A stretch of 64,000 nucleotides of DNA. It comes from Aquila chrysaetos chrysaetos. Its lineage: Eukaryota > Chordata > Aves > Accipitriformes > Accipitridae. The stretch covers positions 36,579,120-36,643,119 of the forward strand of contig NC_044006.1 of the NCBI RefSeq assembly GCF_900496995.4, given 5' to 3'. Positions 22,701-32,000 of this stretch are shown one piece after another. The notes beneath the pieces were generated by a model. It saw nothing but the letters and a program-made list of their open reading frames with translations, ran no database searches and was not told the origin of the DNA. The position numbers and the translations under genes are program-made. Position 1 is the stretch's first letter. Each line of letters begins with the position of its first letter.

Positions 22701-24445
22701 GCGCCTCTGCCCGGTGCCGGGTCGAAGCTCACAGTCCGCCTGCTCCAAGGGAGGCACCCGGCTCCTCAGCAGGCGCCATCCTTATCTGCAAGGGGCAGAG
22801 CAGGGCACGCGAACACGGCCCCTGTGGCGAACTCCACACTGCCGCCTGGCCCCGCCGCCTTTAAACCCTGCCTCGTAAAAAGAGAGGCTCTTTTCCCTCA
22901 AGGACAACACACCAGTGTCAGAGGGGAGCACGGCAAGGGTACGTCTGTGGGGGTGTGCGCCCCTTGTCTTCTGAAAGCCTGGGGAGCCCCAGGTGGCTGG
23001 GCTGCTCCCGCACCCTAGAGAGCCTGGCAGTCTTGTCCGCGCTGCAGTCAAGGTTCCTGATACTTTCGCTATTTTACAAGTTACATCTCCCTACGGGCCC
23101 TGTTTTTGTTTGACCCGCGGTTAAAAGCCGAATCTCATACACGGCACGGGGCGACAGCTCCAGACAAAGAGCCCGGGTAACGGCGATCTCCGCGCACCCA
23201 CCCACGCCGGTACCCCGCAGGAAGGGACCCCCAGGCTCGGTGGAGAAGACGGCCCTGGGTCCGTAAACCGATGGGGCTTTGCGCAGGGCACCGGGCGGAG
23301 GGTGCTGAAGCAAGGCCTCTCGGCCACGGCGCCGCGGCGGGGCCACGCTGGGCGGAGCTGCGAGGACCCCCGGGCCTTCGGGTCCTACCTGGCGGGGATT
23401 TACTTAAGGCGGGGGGGGGGAGCCCCGTAACGTGCAGGTACTTGATTTCCACAGAGATTTAGGAAGTTGTAACGGCGCGGAGGCGCCAAGGAGGAGGCGA
23501 AGCAGATACGGTACGAATCGTTTCACCCGGCGCCGAGGACGCCGCCGCCGCCGCAGCGGGGGCTCCCCCGGCCGGCACCCCCGACATCGCCTGTCGCCCT
23601 CATTAACAAAGCAGGAAAGCAAAGCGGGGAGGGGGGCAGCGGGGCCGCCCCGCCCGCCCTGCCCATCTCCTGCCGCCCCGCGGGGCCGGGGCTGCGGCTT
23701 TCCCTGCCGTCAGGCGGGGCTGGGTTGGAAAGGCCCTGCGCTGCGCCGCGCTGCCCTGCCCTGCCCCCGGCCGCCCCCTCCCCGTTACACAACGCCGCCC
23801 CCGCGCACCGGGCCGGTCCACGTGCGGGGCGCCCGGGCAGCCCCGCCGCCGCCGCCGCACACGGCCGCGCGCGTGCCGGCCCCGCGCCACCAGAGCAGCG
23901 CGTCCGCCACTGCCAACGGCCCGCCCCCCACCGCCGGCTCCACCGCGGCCTCGCGGGGGGGCGGGGACGGGCGCCGGGGGGGGCGGGGCCGCGGCGCCGC
24001 AGCGGCGCGGCCCTACGTGTCCCCGGCGCGCCCCTCCGCCGCCGCCCCGAATGTAGGTCACCAAAACAGCGGCCGCCCGCCCGCCTCACGTGTCCGCGCC
24101 GCCAGGCGCCCCGCGCCGCCGCCCCGGCACTATTATGCAATCCGCGCGTCACCGCCCCGCACGGCCAATGAGCGGGCACGCCGCGCGGAACGTAAACACA
24201 GGGCGCACATGGCTCGCCCGGCGGGTCCATGTGAGGCAGCGCGCGGCCGTCCCGGCCACCAGCGGGGCCGGGGCCGGGCGCCGCCGCCGCCCGCCGCGCT
24301 CCCCCCGCCCCGCGGCGCCCCGGCCGGCCCCCGCCTGTACCCCCCCACCCGCCCGGCCCGCCGGGACGACCGCGCAGAGCCCCCTCCCCCGCCCCGGCCC
24401 CGGCCCGCAGCGGCCGCCCCGCCGCTTACCCGCGCTGACTTCCAT
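2781..24445 (-). CDS. NR1D2: NR1D2 (REV-ERB beta), nuclear receptor, complete CDS in 8 exons
   Basis: Coding exons, in transcript order, are 24445-24430, 21026-20766, 18751-18663, 17713-17569, 15933-15317, 11734-11549, 7702-7492 and 2977-2781. All junctions are GT..AG and the joined frame stays open for 573 codons before TAG; the human protein is 579. The start ATG at 24445 has a strong GCCGCCATGG context. Seen in the protein: a Ser-rich N-terminus (about residues 10-60), a C4 zinc-finger DNA-binding domain with cysteines 101, 104, 118, 121, 138, 144, 154 and 157, P-box EGCKG, a hinge, and a ligand-binding domain from about residue 377. The protein ends AFKVHP, so there is no helix-12 AF2 region. 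Family knowledge: REV-ERBs bind haem through a Cys and a His; the equivalents here are Cys378 (VCP) and His562 (NNMHSEE). It is a nuclear repressor recruiting NCoR at ROR-type elements in the circadian clock. The closest alternative, NR1D1, is excluded by the [11 protein letters not shown] start and by gene order. Confidence 0.98.
2978..7491 (-). other. NR1D2 intron 7
   Basis: No coding signal or recognisable repeat family was found apart from the G/C homopolymer tract beside the last acceptor. The rest is unremarkable mixed sequence with pyrimidine-rich patches on the plus strand at 4440-5460. Confidence 0.8.
2989..3058. repeat. Long poly-G/poly-C tract next to the last NR1D2 acceptor
   Basis: The plus strand carries runs of G (about 14-15 and 12-13 nt) separated by a short purine stretch. 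The transcribed strand is therefore an almost pure C/T tract ending about 12 nt before exon 8. It could act as an extended polypyrimidine tract, and the plus strand could form a G-quadruplex. Run lengths may be inaccurate because of sequencing slippage. Confidence 0.85.
7492..7702 (-). CDS. NR1D2: NR1D2 coding exon 7 (ligand-binding domain core)
   Basis: The acceptor is TTCACCAG and the donor is GCTG|GTAAGG, giving 211 nt. It encodes [20 protein letters not shown] through [20 protein letters not shown], the helix 4-9 part of the domain. Confidence 0.97.
7703..11548 (-). other. NR1D2 intron 6
   Basis: No exon, RNA gene or confident repeat was found. The short open frames on both strands have no recognisable protein similarity and no splice or start context. 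Confidence 0.75.
11549..11734 (-). CDS. NR1D2: NR1D2 coding exon 6 (start of ligand-binding domain, haem Cys)
   Basis: The acceptor is CATTAG and the donor is GAG|GTGAGA. It is 186 nt (62 codons) and phase 0 at both ends. It begins [16 protein letters not shown]; Cys378 of the VCP motif corresponds to the haem-ligating, redox-sensitive Cys384 of human REV-ERB beta. It ends LLKAGTFE. Confidence 0.97.
11735..15316 (-). other. NR1D2 intron 5
   Basis: The intron holds one clear CR1 fragment (13379-13600), a short G run near 13764-13780 and A-rich low-complexity sequence at 14100-14180 and 14455-14490. Nothing else was recognised. Confidence 0.75.
13379..13600 (-). mobile_element. CR1 LINE 3' fragment
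   Basis: The plus strand starts TCATAGAACCATA and then reads GTTGGAAGGGACCCATAAGG, ATCATCAAGTCCAACTCC, CTGCTCC and CTGACAGGCTTCC. This is the reverse complement of the 3' end of avian CR1 retrotransposons, so the element lies on the minus strand, 5'-truncated as CR1 copies usually are. It sits inside NR1D2 intron 5 in the same orientation as the gene. It is the best single sequence clue that the genome is avian. The inner boundary is approximate. Confidence 0.85.
15317..15933 (-). CDS. NR1D2: NR1D2 coding exon 5 (hinge)
   Basis: The acceptor is TTGGTAG and the donor is CATCTG|GTATAT. At 617 nt it is the largest coding exon. It encodes residues 171-376: [20 protein letters not shown], then a long Pro/Ser/Gln/His-rich hinge ending GGRMHL. 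Most of the six-residue difference from human NR1D2 lies in the N-terminus and this hinge. Confidence 0.97.
15934..17568 (-). other. NR1D2 intron 4
   Basis: Nothing was recognised except a purine-rich A/G low-complexity run at 17048-17090. The nearby plus-strand frames come from that repeat. Confidence 0.75.
17569..17713 (-). CDS. NR1D2: NR1D2 coding exon 4 (second zinc finger)
   Basis: The acceptor is TTTACAG and the donor is GATG|GTACGT, giving 145 nt. It encodes [16 protein letters not shown] through [12 protein letters not shown], residues 123-170. It supplies cysteines 138, 144, 154 and 157 and the start of the C-terminal extension that reads the A/T-rich flank of the RORE. Confidence 0.97.
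17714..18662 (-). other. NR1D2 intron 3 (between the two zinc-finger exons)
   Basis: A short intron of 949 nt. The plus-strand open frame at 18083-18559 has no recognisable similarity. Separation of the two zinc-finger modules by an intron at the EGCK|GFF boundary is the conserved nuclear-receptor arrangement. Confidence 0.8.
18663..18751 (-). CDS. NR1D2: NR1D2 coding exon 3 (first zinc finger)
   Basis: The acceptor is TTCTAG and the donor is AAG|GTGAGC, giving 89 nt. It encodes residues 93-122, from [13 protein letters not shown] to the P-box EGCK. Four zinc-binding cysteines (101, 104, 118, 121) are present. Confidence 0.97.
18752..20765 (-). other. NR1D2 intron 2
   Basis: The intron holds a 31-nt T run at 19704-19734 and a short TATC repeat just after 19760. 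No gene or interspersed repeat was recognised. Confidence 0.75.
19704..19734. repeat. 31-nt poly-T run
   Basis: An uninterrupted T run on the plus strand (poly-A on the NR1D2-sense strand). No SINE body precedes it, so it is scored as a simple repeat rather than a retroposon tail. Its length is likely polymorphic. Confidence 0.9.
20766..21026 (-). CDS. NR1D2: NR1D2 coding exon 2 (N-terminal Ser-rich domain)
   Basis: The acceptor is TTAG at 21028-21027 and the donor is CACAA|GTATG after 20766. It is 261 nt, entering and leaving in phase 1. It encodes residues 6-92, a low-complexity Ser/Pro/Gly A/B domain starting [12 protein letters not shown]. This region is poorly conserved between REV-ERBs apart from its first residues. 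Confidence 0.96.
24050..24060 (+). promoter_or_regulatory. RORE (REV-ERB/ROR response element)
   Basis: AATGTAGGTCA matches the WAWNTRGGTCA consensus at every position. It lies about 370 nt into NR1D2 intron 1, inside the CpG island. In so GC-rich a region an A/T-flanked half-site is unlikely to be background. Inferred role: auto- and cross-regulation by REV-ERB and ROR proteins. Confidence 0.6.
24087..24092. promoter_or_regulatory. Canonical E-box CACGTG
   Basis: A palindromic CLOCK:BMAL1/USF-type site 27 bp from the RORE and about 40 bp from the D-box-like motif. Further exact copies lie at 23819-23824, 24818-24823 and 21129-21134. CACGTG also binds MYC/MAX and USF, so clock specificity is inferred from context. 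Confidence 0.55.
24132..24141. promoter_or_regulatory. D-box / C/EBP-like motif
   Basis: ATTATGCAAT resembles the PAR-bZIP/E4BP4 D-box (RTTAYGTAAY) with one central change, and also fits a C/EBP site. It sits between the E-box and a CCAAT motif in the conserved-looking intron 1 cluster. Confidence 0.4.
24164..24170. promoter_or_regulatory. CCAAT box near the clock-site cluster
   Basis: GGCCAATGAG is an NF-Y-type motif about 25 bp past the D-box-like site. Its presence downstream of the coding start suggests that a second, internal promoter could exist here. That is inference only. Confidence 0.35.
24430..24445 (-). CDS. NR1D2: NR1D2 coding exon 1 (16 nt of coding sequence)
   Basis: ATG at 24445 encodes MEVSA plus the first base of a Gly codon. 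The donor is G|GTAAGC. The 5' UTR continues to higher coordinates into the CpG island, and the transcription start cannot be fixed from sequence alone. The exon is too short for a reading-frame search and was found by joining it to exon 2 to give [13 protein letters not shown]. Confidence 0.93.
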
Positions 24446-26639
24446 GGCGGCCTCCTCCCGCAGGGGCAGGGGCGGCGCCGCGCTGGGCGCCGGCAGGGCA
24501 GGGCACGGCACGGCTGGGCTGGGCTCCGCTCCGCTCCGCTCCGCTCGGCAAGGCACGGCTGCGCTCGGTCGCTGTCTCCACGGCTCCGTCCCCGCCGCAG
24601 CCCTACATGCAGCGAGCGGGCGGGAGGCGGCCACGCTGCCGCCTGTCAGAGCGGCGGCTGCCCCTTTACAACAAAAGCGATCGGGAGCCGCGCAGAGTGC
24701 GGCACCGCCGGCCGCCCGCCCCGCCCCGCCCCGCCCCGCCGGCCGGCCCCGCCCCCGACCGCCCCCCTCACCCAGTGACACACTTTCCGCGCCGCCCGGG
24801 CCGCGGGCGGGAGCGCTCACGTGCGGCGGGCGCGTGCGGGCGGGCGGCGCGTGGGGCGGCGGGGGCACTGCGGCGGCGGGGATTGCCGCGGTGGCGGGGC
24901 TGGCACGGGCACTGCGGCGGCGGGCTCGCGGGGGCGGCGGGACCTACTCGCGAGGCGGAGGGGGGGGAGGGTGCGCGGAGGCCCCCGCCGCGGCGTCGCT
25001 GCCCGACCCCCCCCCCCTACTTTAGCCGGGCGCGGCGGGGGGAGCCCCGGTGAAGCCACCGCCGTCGGCCGGGCCGCGCCGCTGCTGCAGTCGGCGCGGC
25101 GCTTGCCCACCGCGGCTGCAGCACAAGTCTGTGCCCGTGCCCGCGCCCGCGGCGCCGCGGGGCACGGTGACGGGCGGCGGTGTCAGCATCCGCCGGCGGG
25201 CTCCTCCGCCGCCGAGCATCGGCAGGAAATGCCACTGCTCTGATGGCCGCGGCTAATGAGCTCTCTCCCCTCCCGAGCAGGACATCGGGCAGTTCCGAGC
25301 ACGGGTGCTCCGTCCCCTCTCAGCCCCTTATTTCCTCATTGCAGGAAAATCCGGGAGAGAGCCCTTCGCTGGCGTGCACACGCCAGTTCAGCCGAAATAA
25401 ACGCAGCCAAGTCTCCGGGCACAGCCCCCCCCCCCCCCCCCGCCAATAGCCCCCAGAGGACCTACTGCACCGGGGGGGGTAAAGCAGGGGTGTCCCCGCC
25501 CGGGGGAGGGGGCCGCACCCTGCCCCATCTCCCGCTCCCAGAACGCAACCCACAAAAAAAACCCACCACAACAATAAAAGGGGGGGGGTACGCTCTCCGT
25601 TAAGTGAAGGCAGAGCCCAAAATGAAGCTCCGTCCTGCCTCAGCCCTCCGGGAGGCAGAAGGAGACGCATCGCGTCACGGTGTATTTCGACCTCCAGGAT
25701 GAGAGGGAGGCAGCGGGGTTAAATGAGGCTAACAAGCGGAGGTTAAACGCAGCTAAATGTAGTTTACCACCTCCTAATTTGGGTGAGTTTCCTCTCTTCT
25801 CGAATGAGGTAAACAGGTCAGTTTGGGCAAGCTTCCTCACTTCTTGAATAAGGTAAACGGGTGAGTTTTCCTGTTTTTCCGCCTGTGGCCAAGCGGCCGG
25901 GAAGCATCCAGCTTTCCTCTTGGTCCACAGGCAGCCCCCACCGCCATCTCCAGGCCCTCCATCCCCCCAGCCCTCGTTTCCTACAGCAAAACTTTCTTGT
26001 TCTCCTCACGTTCCCGGTTGTCCTCGTCGTACCGACTCCAAACCACGTTTCCTAAGCCCTGCCACGTTGCCCTCTGGCTCTCTCGCACTGCCCCTGCCTG
26101 CTCGGCTGGCGGCCAAGCAGTGCTGCCTGCCCTGGGGATGGCCAGGTACGGGCCACAACGTCCCACCCTTCCTTCCCATGCTCAGGGCACCTGGCTGGGT
26201 CTCTGTCTTGCTCCTCCACGTGGCTGCTGGTCTTTGTGGACCGAGCACAAATCTGGCATATTTGAGATTAGCCTGTCCTGCCATGTCAAGCCTCTCGACA
26301 GCTGAAACTGGCCAACAAACCCAAAGGAGAAGGTAGTGTATAAATCAAATTCTCCTAGGAAACCAAGCTAAACATCAGGGACAACAGCAGAGCAAGTACT
26401 CTCTGCCCGTGCATTCTCTGTCTGGGATATTTTTTTTTGTTTTGTTATTTTTGGATTTTGGCAAGGCATTAAGGTTTAGACACGATGCTTATGTGGTATT
26501 TACTAACCAGTGGGTTACCAACCCTAGATGTTCACTGCGACTGCTAAAAAAACCTGCAGAACTCGAGCTCTTGCTGTTGTATAAGGCGGGAGGAGACTTC
26601 AATCTGCAGGTAGCGGTGGGAGCGCTCGGAGATGAGTAT

Positions 26640-26760
26640 GCAGGCACTGGCACTCAGACCAAAGGTCCACCTGGCCTGCAGGCAGTCTGTGGTGCTCAAG
26701 GGAGGCTCCAGGTTCTTCAGGTCCATGGACTCCATTCCTGAGAGTGGCCAATAAAGGGAA
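26640..26760 (-). mobile_element. Old, degraded CR1-like LINE fragment
   Basis: CACTCAGACCAAAGGTCCA followed by CCTGAGAGTGGCCAATAAA resembles the reverse complement of a CR1-family segment common in reptiles and birds (the 'TCAGACCAAAGGTCCA..AGTGGCCAAT' type). The sequence between the two blocks has diverged. Identified from remembered family sequence only. Confidence 0.45.
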
Positions 26761-28849
26761 GGACTGCTCCTCCACTTCCTTTGTGGGCAAGAACAAATGC
26801 TGCTGCTCCTGCCTGGCGGGACAAATGGGAAAGGCAACGTACACAGCTTCGTAGGATGCTGTAGGGAGAGGCCATCATGCTATTGCTCCCAGTCTCAGTC
26901 TCTCCTATTTACCACCAGGACAGGACTTTGCCCCTCCCAGGTGGATTCTAGCCTCTAGTATCTTCTACCATTTGCTTTTGAGACTCCCGGGGATCATTAT
27001 AGCAGTTTCAGCCTGCTCTTGCCCCTGGAGCTGCACTTTGCAGCCCTGGAGCCACCTCCCACCCATCTTCAAGAATGCCTTTATTTTGTTTCTCTCTCAT
27101 ATCTCAGATCAACCCCTTCCTTAATGACCTTGGACGGCTCCCTGTGCTCCAATACTACGTCCTCTCTGGGTCCTCCCCTGAGGTGGCTACACACACACAC
27201 GTGGGTTGCAAGAGCCAAGCACTTCTGTTAGGAATGGAGTATGGCAAAAGCAAGTAATGGGCCCACTACCCAGCCTTCCACTCAGGCTCCTTGTCCACAA
27301 CATCAGAGGAAGCCAAAAGGTGTGTTTCCTGAGAAGGTCCAGCAGGTAGAGCTGGCTGTGGGTAGCCATGGGGCGGTGCAACCAGTATAACTCCCATCCT
27401 GGAGTTCCTAATGCAGAAGATCTCAGAAATGGCCCTGTCCACTCCTGTGCTGTAGGTCTGCTCGCAAGCACAAAGGTATGGACTGCCACAGTAGTCCATG
27501 AGAGGCACTTCAGTGTTTGGAGGAGAAAACTTTCTCAGCAAGCGTCAAGGTTTTTATTCTGCCCTGTAGCCTGGGGGAAGACAACGCTCTGCCTATGGGT
27601 TGCAATATGGGAGCCAATTTTTTCTTGGAGCCTCTTTCCACCTACCTCTTCCAAACCCATACAAAAAAACAGCTGGCATAATAACCTGTGACTCTGGGTG
27701 CTAACCAAGTCGTGGTGCCTGGGCTCCTTCTTGAGGGGCTTCTCTTTGACCCTAGCTTGGCTGCTAAAGCTCTAGTGTTACTTGCCGAGCTGCAAGTAAC
27801 ATTCCCTTCAAGATGTGATGCTCAGTGGGTAATCCCTGATGCCCATGAGGACATGTGATTCCCTATGTGTTGTTCACCCCTCCATGAAGGGCAAAACCAA
27901 CCCTGGCATTATGGAGAGGCAGTGTGCTGCTGGCATTCACAGTGGCATGGCACGTCTCCAACCTGACGGTCGGACAGGCACTAGGATGACCACCTGAAGA
28001 GCAATTGGGAATCCATATGTTTGGTCAGTCCTCTGAATCCTTCAGCCCCTGTTCACTGAGGGTGCTGCTCTCTGCAGAAGACTTGTGTGAAGGGGCAGAA
28101 GAGGGGAAAAAGCACAGAAGATGGGACAGAAAGCTTCTACAACCCCCTTCCCACTCCTGGGAAGGTACACAAATATTCCCCCCCCCCGCTTTCCTCCCAC
28201 CCGACACAAGTGGAGCAGCTAAATCTGCATGTTTAAATTCCAGAGGTTGCAAACTGACTCCCACCTGTGCTACAGACTCTCCTCCTCTGGATGGGAGACG
28301 GCACAAATGTTGCAGCAACTAATGCTGACTTAACTGTTAAGCGCAGTTGATAGCTGCATGGTGGGACAGGATGCACTTTGGCCACCTCACCAGAGGTATG
28401 TGGAGACCGATGACTCTTTTTCCTCAGGCCTGAAATGCTGGTGGTTGCTCAGGTCGGGACAGAATGCCTGCACCTGTCTGTCCCTGCAGAGAGGCCCTCC
28501 TAATCCCGGTAAACATCCACACACCAGCCAGGAACGTAGGAGTTTCCACCAGCAGGCATTTGTCTGCTTTTGGACGAGTTGGATTTCTTCAGCGCCTGGC
28601 ACATTTACAATAATTTTAATTTGACCCTCAAACATATACTTTGCAAAGAGAAAAAATTTGTTTACGTGAAGAGTGCCAAGGAGCAGCATCTTTTCATGCC
28701 CCAACAGCTCCTCATGTTTTCTGGTTCTTTGTTCCTTATTACCTCAGGAAAAAATTCCCAACATCTTATTTGTCTGTTTGACTGATGCTCAGAACAACGC
28801 TGGCATTTGCACAGATCTACAGTGAGTCCAAGTTCTCTTCCCTGGTCAT

Positions 28850-29010
28850 TTACAGCTTACGATGGTTTACATATAATGGAAGTTATTTTCCCCCCATATA
28901 AAATACTTTGTCACTGTTTTTCTGTCCAGTCAGCCTGTTTGAAGAGATCCTTCCAAAACCCTCAGGAATCTCTCTGTCCTGAATAATTTGTGCTCCACAA
29001 CTGCAGGTGG
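28850..29010 (-). mobile_element. Old, degraded CR1 LINE fragment
   Basis: In order, the plus strand shows a block like ACATATAATGGAAGTTATTT, then ATACTTTGTCA, then CCAGTCAGCCTGTTTGA, then GAGATCCTTC, then CTGAATAATTTGTG. These match, in the same order and spacing, the reverse complement of the CR1 reverse-transcriptase 3' region. Preserved order of several short blocks makes chance unlikely, but divergence is high. Confidence 0.5.
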
Positions 29011-32000
29011 AACTAGTTCATACAAGTACACTTCTCTTAGGTGAGGCAACTGATTCCAAACATATCCTTGCATTTCCAGCTTCTTTAAAGCAAAGATTTA
29101 CTTGCTATCTTCAGTTGCTAGCTTAAATATTGCCCTCTAAAAGTCATTATAATGATAGCTATAACCGTGACTTCTTTCCTACATTACATGATATAAATAG
29201 CAATAACTCATCTAACTAATCTCAGCCTCTGGAAGCCAGTGGAAATTTTTCTATCGATCAGAGTCGGCTTGGGTCAAGCCCTACACGGTGTTTTCTGACC
29301 CCTTGCCCTACTTATTCTCCATTTCTATTTCACATATGTATCTAACTCTTCAGATTGTTGCACTTTTTTTTTTCTCTCTGTTGAAGAGAAATCCTGATAA
29401 GGAGGTCCCAGAGGTCTTTAGCTTGTCATCACATCCCTTCATAGGCTGAATGCGTGCAGAACGCTTTAGGGAGAAGCAAAAGCTAAATATAGAATCATTT
29501 AAAGCCTACCCATTAAGGGCATGCCTACATGACATGAATGCAACTAGCTTAGGTACCGGGAGCGGTGCAGTCACAGAGCTAAGTATAACCGAAACAGAGG
29601 AGCTGGCTCACAAACCGTTCCCCCCCGCTCACATCCTGTCTCTCAGTGCCAAGTATCAGAGCCGTGGAGGAAGATATAAAAGCTCATAACAGACAGTTAT
29701 ATACTAACTTGCCCATAGGGTAACTTGCTTCCTGATTCAGCTCTTTAGCAGTCAGTTTATGGCCTGAAGCACGTAACACCTCTGCTTTTCTCTCTTACCC
29801 AGTGTTATTGCAGGTGTGCTTTTTATTCACATAAATTGGTAATAAAAGTGGCCTTCTAGGCTGGTCAAAATGATGGGCAATAACCTCATGCAATAGTGAC
29901 ATATTACAACTAGCCTCAGCTGCCCTTGCAGATTTTAATGAATGGAAGGTGAGGACTTGGACCTTTGGTCCGGAAAGACAAAGCATTAATCTTGCATTAA
30001 TTAAGCCTATATTATATGGCAGTAATATCACTGCCCACCTTTTCCTTTTTGTGCTAGAAGTTACTTAATCTGCTGGTACATCATCTATTTATCCAGAAAT
30101 AAAATCATCAGTTAATGAAACAAAGATGAGAATATTTATTTCTTGATCGGGCCAATCGTGATTTTGGGGAGAGAAGCAGAATGGATTGTGCAAAGGATGC
30201 ACCAAGAGCTACCCTTTCCTTTCACTGAAACACCGAGACTGACATGACTTAACTACAGGTGATTTCTAACGACACGTTGTACTGTCTCAGAGAAGACATC
30301 AGCAGTGTTGTATTGAAGGCACAGTCAGCAGACAACTGCTGCCTTTCGCTCTTGGCAGCTGCCAGTCCCTTCTCCCCACCACCCAATCCTCTCCAGGGGC
30401 AACCGCCTTTCTCCTTCTGGTGTCTTTTGTAATAAACATCCTTCTAAGACTTGATTTTCTTCTGCCTTTTTCAAACTCTCTTATATTACAGCGTCCTACA
30501 GAGCATCTTATTTCAAAGCACTGATGCTCACTAGGAAGTTAGCTAAGCTGCAGGCTGCCAGCGATCATGTTGGCATTGTGTGACACTGGCACGGTGCTGG
30601 CCAGGACATTCCCAGTGTGGCGGGCATTGCTGCCACCGGATCAAACCCATTGCTTCAGAAGTCATGTAGCTCGGCTCCACCATTTCCCTTCTGAACCCTC
30701 CGGGCCACCAAAACATAAATATCCAGTTTGCTTTTTCTCTTTGTCAACTAAGTTAATCCTTGGAGGGATGTAGTGTGACACAAACACAAAGCTCAGTCCT
30801 GGGCAGAGCTGAGATGCAAATGACACCTTCTCCTCATCTTGGGAAAACTCTGCAGGTTGTATGGAGGGGACACAAAGTCAGAAATGTCACCCACAGCTCT
30901 TGCAAGGTTTTGCGTATCGCCCTTGCTTTTCTCCTCTGGAGCACCACAAGCTTATAGTGATTACTGGCATATTTTACAAGGAAAATCCCAGGGAAAACTC
31001 AGCTTGGTCATGAACAGAGGCAAATGCCACCTGCATCTGGGCCCTAAATAGCCCAAGATGGTAGAAAATGAACAGCCTTTCCTTACAGATGCCATTGGTC
31101 CCTGTGCATTGGCCCCAAGAGAGAGGACCGTCTTTTTACATCCAGGCAAAACAAAGGCAACTATATTCAAATCAGTAAAATTTCTCTGGGTAATAAACCA
31201 AAACATATTTTGGCCCTAAGGATTATTACCTGTAACTACCCAAAGGATAGCTAGCAATTTAAGGGCCAGGACAGCCTCAGACTTTCAGCAGCTCTATATA
31301 ACACAGTGTTTTTTTCCCCAATTGTTGTCTCACCCTGGCTGACTTGGAGGTCAAAAGCTGATTTAAGGCCTAATGCTTCAAGGTGCGGAATTGTATCAGG
31401 AGATGATGCGTGGAACACCGTATCAGACCTTGTGTCCTCCTGGATTAGGCCCAGGTGGGAAACTTCTTGTTCCGAAATGCTGGCTTCTCTATTCTGCTAA
31501 GAACCCAAAGAGTTAAAGTTATTAACTGGCTGCAGAATAAAATGCATTAGGAATAAATATGCTTTAGAATAAACCTATTAAATGGATAAAAATGCCATTA
31601 CCAGTAGTGAAATATGGTTGTGTGACCTTTTAAATAAATAAGCCTGCTATGCACCAAATTATGTCAGATAATAAGCTTTATACATGATAAAGTCATGCAG
31701 TAGGTCTCAATCTTCAGGCATTCAATGAAATATCGCTAGCCATAAAGGGCTTCTGAAATGTTACACTAAAGAAAATTGCTTCCAGCTATAAAAATTTAAC
31801 TGTTAAAACAAATGTAGTTTCTCTCACAAAATCGTATGCAAGGCATTGGCAGCAAGAATGAAAGCTTGCTAGAAACAAACCCGAGGTATTCAAACTATTT
31901 TGCAAATACGCAATGCTTCTTAAAATAACTCAGATTCCAGATAAATCTGGAATAACTTGATTGAAAGCAAAAGGGTTATAATCCTGTAACATCAGTGTAA

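Larger units (their letters stand above)
21027..24429 (-). other. NR1D2 intron 1
   Basis: About 3.4 kb. The exon-1-proximal half (from roughly 22.35 kb up) is CpG island carrying the clock-type site cluster. The exon-2-proximal part is ordinary sequence with one CACGTG at 21129-21134. No coding exon was recognised; long open frames in the GC-rich part reflect scarcity of A/T-rich stop codons. Confidence 0.8.
22360..25260 (-). promoter_or_regulatory. NR1D2: CpG-island promoter region of NR1D2
   Basis: Dense CpG and GC-box sequence (repeated CCCCGCCCC-type blocks around 24720-24745), densest at 23.1-25.25 kb, spans the NR1D2 start codon at 24445. There is no clear TATA box, consistent with a dispersed start. 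Transcription begins upstream (higher coordinate) of 24445. CACGTG E-boxes lie at 24818-24823, 24087-24092 and 23819-23824. Family knowledge: NR1D genes are driven by CLOCK:BMAL1 through E-boxes and modulated through D-boxes and ROR elements. Confidence 0.85.

Noticed and set aside
23432-25110. Long open frames (up to 448 codons) on both strands across the NR1D2 CpG island
   Set aside because: They are Pro/Arg/Ala/Gly-only translations of GC-rich DNA in several overlapping frames at once. The absence of stops follows from base composition, and there is no domain or splice support.
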